Below are positions 48,101 through 60,399 of a stretch of 64,000 nt of DNA, piece after piece (positions within the stretch are counted from its first letter, which is position 1; each line of letters begins with the position of its first letter). Made by a program: the position numbers and the translations under genes. The notes below the pieces were generated by a model that was not told the origin of the DNA, did not search any database, and saw only the letters and a list, made by a program, of their open reading frames with translations. The stretch comes from Heterotrichella gracilis (taxonomy: Eukaryota > Sar > Xanthophyceae > Tribonematales > Xanthonemataceae), in the NCBI GenBank assembly GCA_032358255.1, contig JAULBX010001669.1, forward strand, positions 90,066 through 154,065. The letters are read 5' to 3'.

Positions 48101-50080
48101 CCCTCGTCTGCATGCCTGTTGATGATTGACCAAGAAGGCCCCTCCTACCCATCATATAGGCAATGAAGCTGCCTTAGGATGTGTTGTCTGTTTTCAATGA
48201 AAGAAAACATCCCTTGAACAAGGTCGCCATTATACCGGCGTTTATTTCATATTCTTCATTAAAAATCTCAACTTTTAGCTGCAAGGTTTGCGGCAATTGT
48301 TTTGCTCCCATGCTATAACGCAACCCAAAAGTAACACCTTTCATCTGCACGCCTGACACTGATCAACTGACAAGGCCCCTCCCACCCATTACATACATGC
48401 ATCCCACTTCCTTTTAGCTGCACCCACCCGTCATCTGCATGCTCCTCCTTGACAATCTTCCCGCATCCCAGCAAGCTGCTGCAGCCCTGGAAGGACTTCT
48501 CCCACCCCTCAAGCTGATCGTAGTCTGCACACCAGGTCATGGTCAGGACGCTTGCTGTGCGGGTAGTGCAACAATGCAGAATTTTCCTGTTTGCGGGTGC
48601 TTTGAGCCACGCCACACAAGAAGTAAAAATGACCAATAATTGTTTTGATTAGATTTATAACCAAATTATTAGTACATTGCATCACAATGACGTGTGGCGT
48701 AATCCACTACTCCAGTGAAAACTGCTCCTTGCAAATGCAGCTGTAATTGGTCATTGCCACTGTAATCTGGGCAATTGCAAATGTGTCTATAAAATTGTAT
48801 TTGTTTAATTCCTGTAATTTATGGCAAGAACAGGCAGCAGGCACGGGTGCAGGCTTGCTTACCAGGAAACCTGCTGTAGGTGATGTAGAGGAACAGCATT
48901 CTGACTCCCAGTATGACCCACGTAGACACAATGAGAGCCAGCAGGAAGTCCCTTGACTCGTACACATGCCCATCCAGCTCCACTTTGCAGTACGCACTGT
49001 GCGGGTACACCCAGGCTGTGCCAAACACTGGGGGACATAACAGGCATCATCAGATGGGAGCGAGTTTGAGGTTAAAAGTATGCTATGTGCGTTTCTGTGC
49101 ATCTCAAGCCCCGGCGGTGCATCATTTTGCGTTCGACAGACCAGTGCGTGGGCTAAATGGTAATCCCTGGACCCACACAGCCAATCCCGTGTGTGTACCC
49201 CTGTACACGCTGTGCCAAACACTTGGGGACACAACAGGCATCGTCAAGTGGGTTCTATTGACAGCATTCATCCAGTTTGTGTGGCTTACTACTTATGGGT
49301 TTATCCTGGTACTTTTATATTGGACTGTGAGCTACAGGATTGCATGGCATTGCAACTGGCATGTAGGGAACAGTAATTGTCATGCGAGGCAGCCGTTCCC
49401 ACAAGCGCACCGTTCAGCAGCAGCACAAAAATCGCCGCCAAGCCATGCCCCACCATCAGTGCGGATACGACTTTCCGTTTGGAGCTCTCAAAAGGCCGCC
49501 CTGTAGTCCACAATGCACCACGGTGAGGAGCCAGCCAACCATGGCAAAAGTGACGTGAAAGGGGTGGTGGATAGGGGGTGGGGGGTGGGGGGGCGACAGG
49601 CAGGTGGTGGTGGAGGACCATCCGCTGGTTAAATTTTAGTGATGGGGGTGCATTGCTACAATGTTGGGGCAGGTGGAGGCGGTGGAAGTGCAGGTGGTGG
49701 TAGCCCCAGGCGCTGGACTGGCGTAAGTGATAGAGTGGGTGGTGGGTGACGGGTGGGGCAGGTGGTGGTGGCGAACCAGGCACCGCCCCGTCACAACCAA
49801 CCACTATGGACATACCTATAGACCCCACGATGATCGTGGCCAGCTCGATGCCAAAGGTGATGTGGAACAGCAGGGACATTACCGCCACAAACACCGTCTG
49901 CTTTATTCGCTCCTTCTCGCTGCAGTTAGGGTCCTTGAGCGTCACGCCAGATACCCCAGCCGTCTCCCCCGTGAGGGTAATGGACCATAAACCGTGGAAA
50001 ACTGCTTGCGGGAAGAACAGCAGTGGCAGGTCGTCTGAGGCCACATGCCACCGCCTGCCCAACCAGCGCACCCCTGGCAT
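42101..50080 (-). CDS. sn-1-specific diacylglycerol lipase (DAGL-type), four-TM lipase class 3
   Basis: Sixteen exons (minus strand): 49816-50080, 49411-49500, 48863-49027, 48428-48524, 47848-48002, 47032-47593, 46603-46739, 46079-46294, 45700-45853, 45158-45464, 44448-44538, 43891-44118, 43479-43653, 42958-43086, 42534-42651, 42101-42280; about 1022 residues. The start MPGVRWLGRRWHVASDDL resembles animal DAGL alpha, followed by four hydrophobic helices (about 18-36, 62-88, 100-125, 145-168). Next come LSISDRLLGLFLVGAAQ, EAQHWLRYATAAYG, a Cys-rich insert, and IAVRGTVTKDDVVTDL. The catalytic triad is Ser804 in GHSLGAG, Asp856 in VGKDVVPR and His994 in HHAPY. A large Ser/Gln-rich insert occupies about 265-440. 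It would hydrolyse diacylglycerol at the membrane. Confidence 0.93.
42745..42820 (-). repeat. Copy of part of DAG lipase exon 14 in intron 14
   Basis: GAGCGGTTGCTGCGC and about 50 flanking bases match exon 14 (42985-43047). Offset about 227 nt. Confidence 0.75.
43080..43325 (-). repeat. Tandem duplication across the acceptor of DAG lipase exon 14
   Basis: Two units of about 118 nt, each starting GAGTGCCTGCGGAGG (exon start plus acceptor) and ending GTTGTCGATAGCC or similar. Confidence 0.85.
44366..44470 (-). repeat. Copy of DAG lipase exon 11 end and donor
   Basis: TGCGCACCTTGGTCGAACAG, the exon end plus donor on the other strand, occurs at about 44367 and 44441, near-identical over 30 nt. 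Confidence 0.9.
44905..45261 (-). repeat. Duplicated end of DAG lipase exon 10 with donor
   Basis: About 107 nt coding RGTVTKDDVVTDLLGQ to DFKK (45154-45261) recur at 44940-45047 with only a few changes; a third fragment lies at 44905-44940. The frame in the copy is open. Confidence 0.93.
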
Positions 50081-51079
50081 GGTTTGCTGAGCTAACTAGG
50101 GTACTGTCAAATACTGTGCTTTTTTCTTCAAAGTATGTGCATTACAAAACAGCAGTGATAGAGTACTTTCCCTTACAGCAAATGCATTGAAATCACCGCG
50201 AGGCTCCCTTGTACCGTATCCCCGGTTTTGCTCACCGGTGATACACAACGTACGGGTTTGGAAGCATATGCATGCATTGCAGCTGCAGAAGCGTCGACGT
50301 TGACTGCTGCATATGCATGCATTACAAGCATTCATGTTGCATCGCTGGGATGATAAGACTGCAAGCGGGAGCACCAACCCAACAGCATGATAGACACCAA
50401 GGTATTGGGATGGGTGGATGGGTGGATGGGAGCATCCACAGCAATGGCACTCACTGAGAGCGGATGTTGGATCATCCACGAACTACAAATTGCGAACAGG
50501 ACCACCCAAGTCAGCGTGTGCACGCATTGTGTCCTGTACGGTAGTAATTCTAGTAACGATGAAGTTCACGCTCTCCAGTACCCAAAATTCGTGGCGGGAA
50601 AACAGCTCTGGCGTCCTTGAGCGTTTTGGCGGGAAATTGAGTCTTATGTAACCTTTTCATAACTCGCAATTTGTTAGCTTGAATAAAAGCAGAAGTACAA
50701 GCAGAGTGGGGAAGCAACCTTCGTTCTAACAACGGTCGCATCCCTGCACTGTGTCTGCAAAGTTGGGTCCTTGTGTCGTTTTCCCTTGTCACAGGCTTTA
50801 TATTTGTGCATGCATGCACCTGGTTCCGTATCACTGCCATTGCCACCTCAACCAGGCCCAACGCGTTGCTGTGAAACGACACTCTGAGTTACATCGGACG
50901 TGAAGGAGTAAGAGGGAAGATTGCTTGTTTGCCCAGAAGGTTCTGCCGCGCAGCTGCCGCAAAGGGTGAGGGGCACCGAATCCCTTGTGCTGTCCATGCT
51001 CAGTGCTTCCGAGTTGTTCCTCAGCCCATGTCACACTGTTTCTCTCTGCAGGTTGGCGTGAGACCGGCGTGAGCTCGAT
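50081..51079. other. Divergent intergenic region, DAG lipase / bZIP1
   Basis: 1.0 kb between divergent starts, with a TTTATAT stretch near 50792 and repeated GCATATGCATGCAT near 50265 and 50310. Presumed promoters; no gene seen. Confidence 0.5.
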
Positions 51080-53584
51080 ATGGCGTCGAACATGCTGCAG
51101 GGGATGTCCTTTGGCGATGTGGCCACCCTCCAGCCGACCTTTAGCATGGACCCAGCGCTCGAAGACTTCCTGACAGATTTGCTGAAGTCCCCCACCACAT
51201 CCGAGCCTTTCAGGAGCCTTGCAAATTCCTCTGGGTCGGGGGAGAAGGGGGTGTTCGACTCTGCGCAGTCCTTTGAAATGCCCAGCAGCCCCATCGCAAG
51301 CTGGGATCAAATAGAAGCAGAGGCTATGGCCCTCACTGGCGTTCAGTTCACCCAACCGACCGCCAGCGCCGCGTCTGAAACCTTCTTCGGACCACCTTCC
51401 AGCTCTGGGTATGGTAAAAACCAAATAAAAACAGCGCCTGAGCAGCCACGCAGCAGGCAGGGACCCCTGAAGCGCAGTGGGTCTCAGCAGTCCCGACCTG
51501 CCCTGGCGCCCACAGCCATCAACAAGCCCAAGAAGAAGGATGCTTCAAGCAATAGAGCGTCACAGCAGCGCTGGAGACAGAAGCAAAAGGTGGGTGAGGG
51601 AAGCACTGCACACAACTGGTAACAGTAGGACAAATGCCATTCCCGCATGTGATGTATATTGAAGAATCACCATTGGACTGGGCCGTGTGAGGCAGTTGCA
51701 GCTTTGTTGGGTGTTTCACTTGTCGCCACAAGGGGTACTCAGGTGGGTTAGTAACCATTTTGACGTGTTTTCCCGTGTGTGCAGGACAAGCAGAGCACCA
51801 TGACGCAGCAGGTTGACGAGCTGTCCGCCCAGCTTGAGAAGCTGCGTGCAGAGAATCACCAGCTGAAGACACGCAGCACCACCGTTGAGAAATCGCTGAT
51901 GGTGCGCCAGATGGCGCTGGATATGATCAACACAATGAAGGTGCGTGGTACTGTTGCTACTCTGGTGGAGTGTTGGGTTGCGTGCTAGTGAAGTAACAAT
52001 CGTTGTGGCAAACACCTGGGTAAAAAAATACTACAGGTTTATCAAGTCGGCACATAATGAAAAGATGTAGTTAATGATACATGTATCGTTGTTTGTGGTG
52101 TATAATTTTGTACCTTCCTGCCTAGGAGGAGGCCTGCACCACGGGTCCCCGGGAGGAGTGGCTGCTGGCGGTGCGTGCAGAGGCCTGCTACGTGCCCTGC
52201 GCGTTCCTGCCCGACAGCACTGGCACGTCTGCCGACGAGGCTGTGCAGGCCAAGATGAAGAGCGCATACCGGCAGACAGTGGATGAGGTGGCCACGCTGA
52301 TGATGGGCATGCCGGACCAAGGTGGGGGGCACGCGCAGCAATTTACATTAGCAGCACATCCAAATTTTGCAATCAATACTGCACAATTCGGACCACCTCG
52401 TGTACAAACTGGCAGTCATGAAGAAATTAAATTTTAAAGATGTTTAGTCCAGAATATCACACCCCGAGGATGGGTCCGGCATGGAAGGCATCTGTGCGCC
52501 TGTGAAAAGCTGTTTGTCACCCAATTTTTGAAACCCACCTTTTGTGGAATTTGTGTGCCCGTGTATCACTAACCCGGTTTCCCTCTCCCCAGATAACCCC
52601 ACGCCCGAGGAGGAGGCCCGCATGGACGCCATCGTGTGCGCGTTTGAGAAGCCCAAGTGCGCGCTGGTGCACATGGCGCCCAAGACCTTTGACCGCTTCC
52701 TGCTTAACAGCTTCCGAGCCACCTGCGAGGTGGAGGTGGAGCAGCTGCGCAAGTGGGAGGAGGTGGTGGGGTCGCTCAAGCTGTCCAGGGAGCAGAAGGA
52801 CCAGGTGAGGCCCAGGGATGCACAACCAGCTCCATATGTGCTTGCACGAGCGCGAACCTGACTTGTCAGTTGGAAGGTTTGGTGTTCATAAAATGCTCAT
52901 TAGGTAGTAGTTGCATGCGTTCCATTCATTTGACCAGGTCAACAGGTTGCCCTAAATGCGTTGCGCCACCCAGCCATGAGAGTGTGGGGGTGGGCTAATT
53001 GCATCTCAGCCTGTGGTTTCATTGCAGCATGAATTGCGAAACATGTGACCCTCGAGGGTCATGAACCGCTCAATACCATACAACCCTTGATACTTCAACT
53101 GAGCGGGTGCGCTTTTCTGCAGATACTGCTGCTGCGCCAGACGCTGATCGAGAAGATGCAGGCGGTGTTTGCAACGCGGCGCGGCATGCTGGAGCAGCTC
53201 AAGGTCATGACGCGCCCAAGGGAAGCCTGCCCAGCCGTGGAGGAGGCAAAGCAAAGGGCCCAGGACGCACGCAGACCCGTTCCAGGGTCACGGCCCACCG
53301 CAGCGGCGATCGCCGGCGGCGCCGACGCCATGCCTGAGCCCTATGTGCCCTCCGACCCGCTGTACTGCTCGCGCACCGCCGCCATCGTGGAGTGGGTGGG
53401 CGAGTTCCGGCGCAACCTGTGGGAGGAGCACTACTCGCTGACGTGGTTTGTGAGCACGCTGGTGCGCGGGGTGCTGCTGCCGGTGCAGCGCGCAAAGCTG
53501 CTGGTGCAGACCTACCCCGCCCCGCCAGACGCGCTGCGCCTGGCGGGCATGGTGGCCATGCAGCGGGAGGGCTCGCTGGTGTGA
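51080..53584 (+). CDS. bZIP transcription factor, tandem paralogue 1
   Basis: Five exons: 51080-51589, 51785-51940, 52126-52321, 52593-52804, 53123-53584; 511 residues. An N-terminal DFLTDLL motif (residues 29-35) is shared with the two neighbours. The basic region NRASQQRWRQKQK (158-170) is followed by the zipper ELSAQLEKLRAENHQLK across the exon 1/2 junction. The spacing fits the NxxAQxxFR class seen in fungal Pap1/Yap factors, with Ser for Ala and Trp for Phe. The C-terminal half is a helical module ending NLWEEHYSLTWFVSTLV and VQTYPAPPDALRLAGMVA, shared with paralogue 2. Its function is unknown; oligomerisation or ligand sensing are guesses. Confidence 0.9.
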
Positions 53585-54920
53585 TGCGGAACGAGAGAGT
53601 GGTAAAGTGAACTCCAACAGTGGCAGGCTGGATACATTGAACAGAATGAGTCATTGGGGGGGGGGGTTGGTGGCATGGTGACGTACCATGCCCCCGCAGG
53701 GAGCGCTGTGGTTCGGGCTTGGTGGCCATACGGGGGGGGCCCGGGTGGTGCGAGGATGTATGCGGCAGCTGAGGGCTTGCTTTAGGGAATGGTTAAGACA
53801 GGATGCAGCCAGGCAGAAAAATGGAAAACAAGAAACGATTTCATTGGTACTGAGATGTGTATAGTCAAATTGGTTGTGGCGTGTATCCATTCCATATGGG
53901 TGTGGGTGGGTGTACATGCAAGGCATTCAGTTTTTCTCGTACTACAGCATTAAAAAATGTTTTGCTGCTCAGACTGTCTGGATTTGCGGCTATAATCATG
54001 GCGATTATTATTTTGTGCTTTTGCTTATGCAAGGCTTTCATGCCTGTGTTGGGAAACTCGTATATTTGACAGACTTGCGGTATAGAATCAATAAGATATA
54101 CTGATTGTCATTTCATAGAAATAGTACACCGTATAGGTTAAAATAGGAATGATAAACTTGGTTGCCAGCAGGCTTAAGGAGTGGGCCTGCGCCCACTTTG
54201 TTCGTGATGCCGTTTGCCAAACGGTTGAAAACTTTCTTTGTGTGTGGGGCGTATTGATTATTTCTTTCTTTTTGACCACACATGCGTTGCGCCACGCCGA
54301 CCCCGCACGTTGCCAGCAGCAGGTTGTTGCATGTGCTGCGCTGAGAATCCCTTGATGGAAGCAACAAACCCTTCATTTGTGTCACTCTTGTAAAAAATGA
54401 TTTGGGCACAATGCACAGCCATTATGTAAATGCATGCCTTGTGTGTGTGCCACATGGCAGTGGCGCATCACGTGGTCCTGCGGGTGGTCTCCTAACCCTG
54501 CGCATTGTCACTTGTAAACCCTCGCAATACTGGCTGTATACACGCTGGTATACTTGTAACCTCTAATAGCTTACTAGGCGACCACATTGTCGACGCCGAT
54601 AAATGCGTTCGTTTGTTCAGAGAGTGTCGCCTGAGTCTGTGTAGTATCGCTGCCGGTTGTTGGCATGCCCATCAAAGCAAACAGCATTCAATCCCTTGCG
54701 CCAGCGTTGCTGTTTGAACCTCCAAAATTAGTTGAGTCTGGCTTTGAAGGCGTTCGGCAGTATACTCTGGGGCTGGGCAGCGTTTCCAGAGACTGGCGGA
54801 ACACACCCACTGAACGATGGTACGGGACAACAGACATACAAAGCACCTGTCCACCACGAGGAAGCGGTGCAAAGCCACTTGTGGGTGTTGCTTTTCTTCT
54901 CTTCCTTACATATATAACGC
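53585..54920. other. Intergenic region between bZIP1 and bZIP2
   Basis: 1.3 kb with poly-G runs near 53660 and 53735 and otherwise unremarkable sequence. A TATATAA lies at 54911-54917, only a few bases before the first ATG of bZIP2. Confidence 0.5.
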
Positions 54921-57900
54921 ATGCTGCGTGTGCTTGTCACGCAGGCCTGGGTTGGCTCGCCTTTGGGAGTGTATGGAAACATGGTGCAGCCCTATGGCCA
55001 GCCCTTGTCCAGCAGGGATGCAGTGGCTGCCTTCCAGTCAGAGGGCTGTTTGGACCTCGGCAACTTCGTCACAGACCTGTTGGGGTCTGCTGCAAGCACA
55101 CCCAGCCAGTCAGACTCCCTGGGCTTTAGCTCCTTGCAACAGGGCTCGTGGCTAGGCAAGGCAGGAGTGCCACAGCCACTGCCACTGCCACCCACCACAC
55201 AGCACCAGGTACCTCACCACTTCTTCCAGCTGGATACCCTATGCGCTTCGCCCTCTGGAGACCACGAGAGGCAGGGTGACGCTGGCTGCAGCAGAGCAGA
55301 CAGGGACGCCTCCCCAGGGGAGGCACAAGACAGACCCTGTCCTGCGCAGCACCAGCCCCTGAAGAAGCGTGTGTGGAAGAAGAAGGACCCTGCAAAGAGC
55401 CGCGTAGCGCAGCAGAAGTGGCGAAGCAAGCAGAAGGCACGTAATAGCATGGCATTGCTCGCCTGCTAGTGGGTTCTGATAGTGGGTCTTATTTACCCTA
55501 AACCCTACACAAGAGGCCTGCAGCAAAGTCTCTCACGAGAACCGAACCCCTGCTTCAGGAGCATGGAAGGCCCCTCACCAGACCAAAACCCTTATTCCCT
55601 AAAACCCTCTAAACCCTACAACCCCCTGCAGGAGAAGGGTGTGGAGATATCGCGCGAGATCGAGCTGCTGACAGCAGAGCTGGGCCAGCTTCGCACCGAG
55701 AACCAGCAGCTGAAGATGGAGTCAAGCACCATGGAGAAAACGATCATGTGCCGCCAGAACGCGCTGTCGAGCCTCAAGCGCCTGCAGGAGGTGGGTGGCA
55801 GCCTGTGCGTTGCTGTTTTTGGCGGTTGGGTGGGGCTTGGGTGGGTTCTAGCAGCCTGCTGTGGCCTACTGCAGGCTGAGTGTGGTGTATATAGCGAATG
55901 CATGAGCATGACATCGACATGCTTGCGGCTTGTGGCTGATTGTTGCTCTCACGAGCTTGGTCTCCAGGCTTCTATCACCAGCTCTGTCGCAGCTCTCGTC
56001 CTGACTTGAGTCCGATAGAAGCGGCTGCTCCTTTGTCAATTCATTGTATACACTGCATGCATCCTTCTGGAGGCACGCATGTAATGTAGTGTGGTGTAGC
56101 GTGATGAAATGTATGTTATCTGCATGTATGACCCCGCCCTGCCTGTTGTGCACAGAAATGTGTGTTATCTGCATGTATGACCCCGCTCTGCCTGGTGTGC
56201 ACAGAAATGTATGTTATCTGCATTTATGACCCCGCCCTGCCTGTTGTGCAAAGCCCCCCCTGGATCCCGCGCACCCCTCCGGCAACTACCAGGCAGCTAC
56301 CAAGCTGACCACGGGCGAGGTGACAGGCAAGGCGCTGATGGAGATGTTCTACAAGGAGAAGGTGGAGCAGGCAGCCTCGCTTTTGGTCAAAATAGATGCG
56401 TATGGAGGTAGGCGGGTGGCATTGGTGGGGGAAGCCATAGTCATGGGAGGCAGCGACTGGTCATGCTCTTGTCTTTCAACTTGACGGCCCTGTCGTCCGT
56501 GCAAGGCGACGGATGTTTTGGGTGCCAGTCATAGGGAGTATCGGAATGATCTAGGTAATGCAGCACCGGTAAATTGCATTTGCTGAATTACAAAGTCAGT
56601 TGCATGTAGAATTAATTTTCTTCTCATATTTTCGTACTTGGTCATTCAATTGATACATTTTGATGCGGCAGGCACCCCTACCCGCGAGGACTTGGAGGCG
56701 GTGCAGTGCCAGCTGGGCGGGATGGTGCGCACATGCACCGGGGCCATTTGCAACATGTCCAACATGCACTGGGGCGATGTGCAACATGTCCAACATGCAC
56801 TGGGGCGATGTGCAACATGTTCAATATGCATTGGGGCCATGCAACACCACATGCCTCGCCCTGTCTCCCAGGCTGCATCCACGTGGTGGGTTCCACCCGC
56901 CATGCACCAGGGCCATGCATCCTGCCGCAGAGCTGCTAGTGCACACACACATCGCTGACACCTTGCACTGCCCGGCAAGCCCAGAGACCATGCGCCCTGA
57001 TCACGCATAGCTTGAGGGTTTAGGGTTTAGGGTCCTGCCTACTCAGTCGCTCCTAGCCACCCAATAGCTGCACGCACCTCGGCACCTGCACTATACCCAT
57101 GCCCCCCCGCCATCCATAGCATGTACTTACCCCCTGGCACCTGTCACCTAGGTGCTCATAGCGCCTAGTGCCGCACTGCACTACTTGCACCCCGACACCT
57201 GCACTGCACCCATGCGCTAAGGCCACACTGTACACCCCTTGCCACAACCCATCAAACCCTAGGCATCACTGCCGGCCCAGCCCCTCACCCCGCCCCACCC
57301 CGCCCTGCAGAGCAACCCCCTGAAGGAGTTTGTGATGTACATGAAGCCGGAGCAGTTCCACCGGTGGATTCTGGGCGCTGCGCACCCCGGCATGGGCCAG
57401 TCGCACCCCAGTGCCGCTGAGGAGAGCGCTGAGGCGGAGCACTACAACCAGCTGCTGGAGGTGCTGCAGCTGTCAGGTGGGGGGATTATATGCTTTATAC
57501 ACCAGAAGCAGTTAGACCAAAGTAGTTCTTTCGGATGTATTTTACTTGGTTTTTTCTTTAATTGCAAAAAGTGTCTTTATAACACATCAAATTTTACGAG
57601 TAAGTGATTCAGATGGGCATTCATGACATTTTTTAACGGACTCAGATTGGGACAACCACAATGTGGCACGGGCAGCAATTGGTTACGATTAGCGCAATGA
57701 CAGCATTTATTCTCATGTGTCTCACCGGCCTCATGTACCAACCCCCCATTGCCAGGCGAGCAGCAGGACATGATCCTCCAGCTGCGCAGCAACCTCTCGT
57801 ACAAACCCTAAACTCTAAACCCTAAACACCCCCGTGTTGCCAGGCGAGCAGCAGGACATGATCCTCCAGCTGCGCAGCAACCTGCTGACCCGCATGCGCG

Positions 57901-58382
57901 CGGTGCTGGGCAGGCGCAGGGAGCTGCTGGAGCGGCTGAAGAGCACGGTGGCGGGGGCCAGGGGGGTGAAGGGGGTGGATGCACAAGAGGAGGGGGAGAA
58001 GGAGAATGAGGCGCCTGGGGAGGTAGGCTGGTTTCTATTCTTTTCCTTATCATGCATGGCAGGGCACAAATTGCTCTTGCATGCATCGGCGGGGTTAGGA
58101 ACCGCTTTGCTCGGGAGTTGCCTAAAGGTCTTTTGCCGTGCAGCAGGAGCATTTGTCTTTTAATTAAATAATATTTATCTGCAGGTGCCGTCGGATTGGC
58201 TGCTTGATTTCAAGGCCAACCTGTGGGACGAGCACGCCGCGGTGACTGCCTTTGTGAGCACCCTAGGGTCTGGGATCCTGGACCCTGTGCAGCACATGCG
58301 CATCATCATGCACAGCTACCCCAATGTGCCTGACGCCCTCATCTTTGCAAACCTCATCGCCGTGCACCGCCAGCGGAGGTAG
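54921..58382 (+). CDS. bZIP transcription factor, tandem paralogue 2, divergent basic region
   Basis: Seven exons: 54921-55436, 55632-55790, 56254-56407, 56672-56724, 57311-57476, 57844-58022, 58185-58382; 474 residues. NFVTDLL (49-54 region) matches the paralogue N-terminal motif. The basic region is SRVAQQKWRSKQK (160-172): the invariant bZIP Asn is Ser. The zipper follows as LTAELGQLRTENQQLK. The C-terminus NLWDEHAAVTAFVSTL and HSYPNVPDALIFANLIA parallels paralogue 1. Intron 1 appears to be GC-AG. The first ATG lies just after a TATATAA, so a second in-frame ATG at 54981 may be the true start, giving 454 residues. Exons 3, 4, 6 and 7 have adjacent decoy copies. Confidence 0.87.
56105..56253 (+). 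repeat. Three tandem 50-nt units ending at bZIP2 exon 3 acceptor
   Basis: Units starting GAAATGTATGTTATCTGC at 56105, 56155 and 56204. Each ends GCCTGTTGTGCA plus CAG or AAG; only the last (AAG) is the inferred acceptor. Confidence 0.92.
56748..56840 (+). repeat. 33-34-nt tandem repeat after bZIP2 exon 4 donor
   Basis: About 2.5 copies of a unit containing CAACATGTCCAACATGCACT and GGGGCGATGTG. Confidence 0.9.
57749..57886 (+). repeat. Decoy copy of bZIP2 exon 6 start
   Basis: TTGCCAGGCGAGCAGCAGGA and the next 25 nt are identical at 57749 and about 57837 (the real exon). CCCTAAA units separate them; the upstream copy runs into a stop. Confidence 0.95.
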
Positions 58383-58600
58383 GCCCAGGCGGAGCAGGGG
58401 AGCCAGCAGTAATGGTTGCGTGGGGCTGCGGATGCCGGGAGCAGTACATGGCTGCGCTGGGGATCGGCGCCGGGACATCGCCAGCTACCACCACCATCAC
58501 TGGTGTTGCCGCGCATCCACCGATGTACAGCTACCCCAATGTGCCTGGCGCGCTCACATTTGCCAACTTCATGGCTGCGCATTGCCAGCGGCGGGGCGGC
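58311..58600 (+). repeat. Duplicated bZIP2 last-exon end and 3-prime flank
   Basis: AGCTACCCCAATGTGCCTG and about 60 following bases (exon end, 58317) recur at 58512 with about 20 percent divergence, and the flanking bases match as well; unit near 197 nt. Confidence 0.85.
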
Positions 58601-60399
58601 CAGGGCAAAGCAGGGGTGCCAGCATTGATGGCGCTGCACCAATGGGTGCATTGGGGCCGGCGCATGCTGAGAGCGCAGCATGGTTGTCTTGGTGACTGGA
58701 AAGTTATTGCAGCGGTCACAACACATTTCTGCTGCCGTGGTGTGCTTATTGATGGCCGATGTGTCAGTCATGGCGAGCCAGTGGAGGATATGATTTGAAA
58801 CAGCGCGTGGCAAGAGTGAGTTACGTGGCAAGATGCACAGGGCGAGGCGCTGGTCAGCTGATGTCATGAGCAAACAGTTATGGGTGTTCAGCAATTTACG
58901 GAGTGGCAATACACAATTCTTTCACTCTTTCTGATGGCGTTCTCTAAGGTACAAATCAGGTTTGGAGGCGGGCATGGGCAGATACCAACGCATACCTGGT
59001 CCCTGGGCATGTGGACATGTTGCCCTTGACGCACCATGGCCTCAGATCCACAGTATCGCAATTTTAGCACAGTGTCATCAGTTTGCTGAATAGTTTACAG
59101 CATTGTTTGCTGGCAGAGTGATGGATTTCTCAGCGATTCCTGGGTGGGTTTGGCGACACGCTTGCCGCCCCCTGCTATGATCTCTGGCCTGTGATCTCTG
59201 AGCTGTGACCTTGTCCCTTACATATACCAAGGGGTGGACAGTGCCCTGGGCTGATGGACCTTGTGAAGGGCCCTGGTTGCAACCTTCTGGAATATAATGG
59301 ACCCTTACGAACTTGACCTTCTCTCAGCAAGGAAGGTCCCTGCAGCCAGCGTGGCACTGGTCCCCGTCCAACCTGGTTGTGTTATATCTCTTTTGATACC
59401 ACGTGGGCGCTTTTGGCTTTTCGCACAAACGGCACAAGATGCATGTCTAGCCTTTGGCTGGCCTTTGGCAACGATAGTAAGGCGCAGTATTCGGGTAAAA
59501 CGGCAAAGCCGTGTTGCTGGTTGAGGTTGTTGTCTCCCTCCTGTGTACGAGGGTTGAGTGCGCTGCCCGCTGGCATGTGAAAAACCCGCCAACCGGTTAG
59601 CTAACCAGGTTTGCAAACAACGCAAGGCTTGGACTTGCTCAGTTGCTGACTCCGCACCCCACACTCGTACGTTGAGCCAAACTCCAAGTAGTGTCAAGTA
59701 CCCACGCTTGCAGACCCACGAGCGCACGGAATCCACGCGGAGCCATCGGATCCCCTTGTGGGTGGTGCCACAACGCCACAAACTCCGACTCGTGGCCTTG
59801 CCTGGGTTGCCAGGACGCAATTCAGGGACCTCCACGGTGCTGCAACAAAGATTGGAGCTTGGAGTTGGCTGTAGTGCTGGTTGACACGGTGTTTTTTCGT
59901 TGTCAACCTGCCTTGCCGCGAGGTACAGGTACGAACACCATAGCACACCCTTAGCACGCTATACAACCATACCCTGGCGATACAACAACCCACCTTGCGT
60001 CTTAGTTTCTCCCCACGGTGGCAACGTCTTGAACCTGCGCCACGGCGAGGCTGCACTGAACCCCACTGGCATGAGGGCAACCTAGTCCTAGTGTTTGCTA
60101 CAATTCTGTGCCTACTCCTGTTGCTTGGCCAGTTACATGCCTCCTGCGTTGCTTGCCCCCAACCCAAGGCCTTGTATGTTCCCGCTGCACCCACCCTCGC
60201 TGTCCAGCCAAACCTATAGTCGTGGCCCAACCCACATCCTTGGGTCTTGCTCCTAACCCCACCCCCTCCTGCTGCTGCAGCCCTGGACAGAGCTTGCCCA
60301 CTGCAAGCGTATGTTGAGCTACACCTGTCACCACCACCGCTTGGCCCCTGCCTACAGCTGGGCCCTAAATATCCCGTAGCTGCATAGCACACCAGCGCC
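58383..60399. other. Intergenic region between bZIP2 and bZIP3
   Basis: 2.0 kb. The first 300 nt are a degenerate copy of the bZIP2 3-prime end. The rest shows no supported coding region; a 304-codon minus-strand frame reaching into bZIP3 exon 1 is a shadow. Confidence 0.5.
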
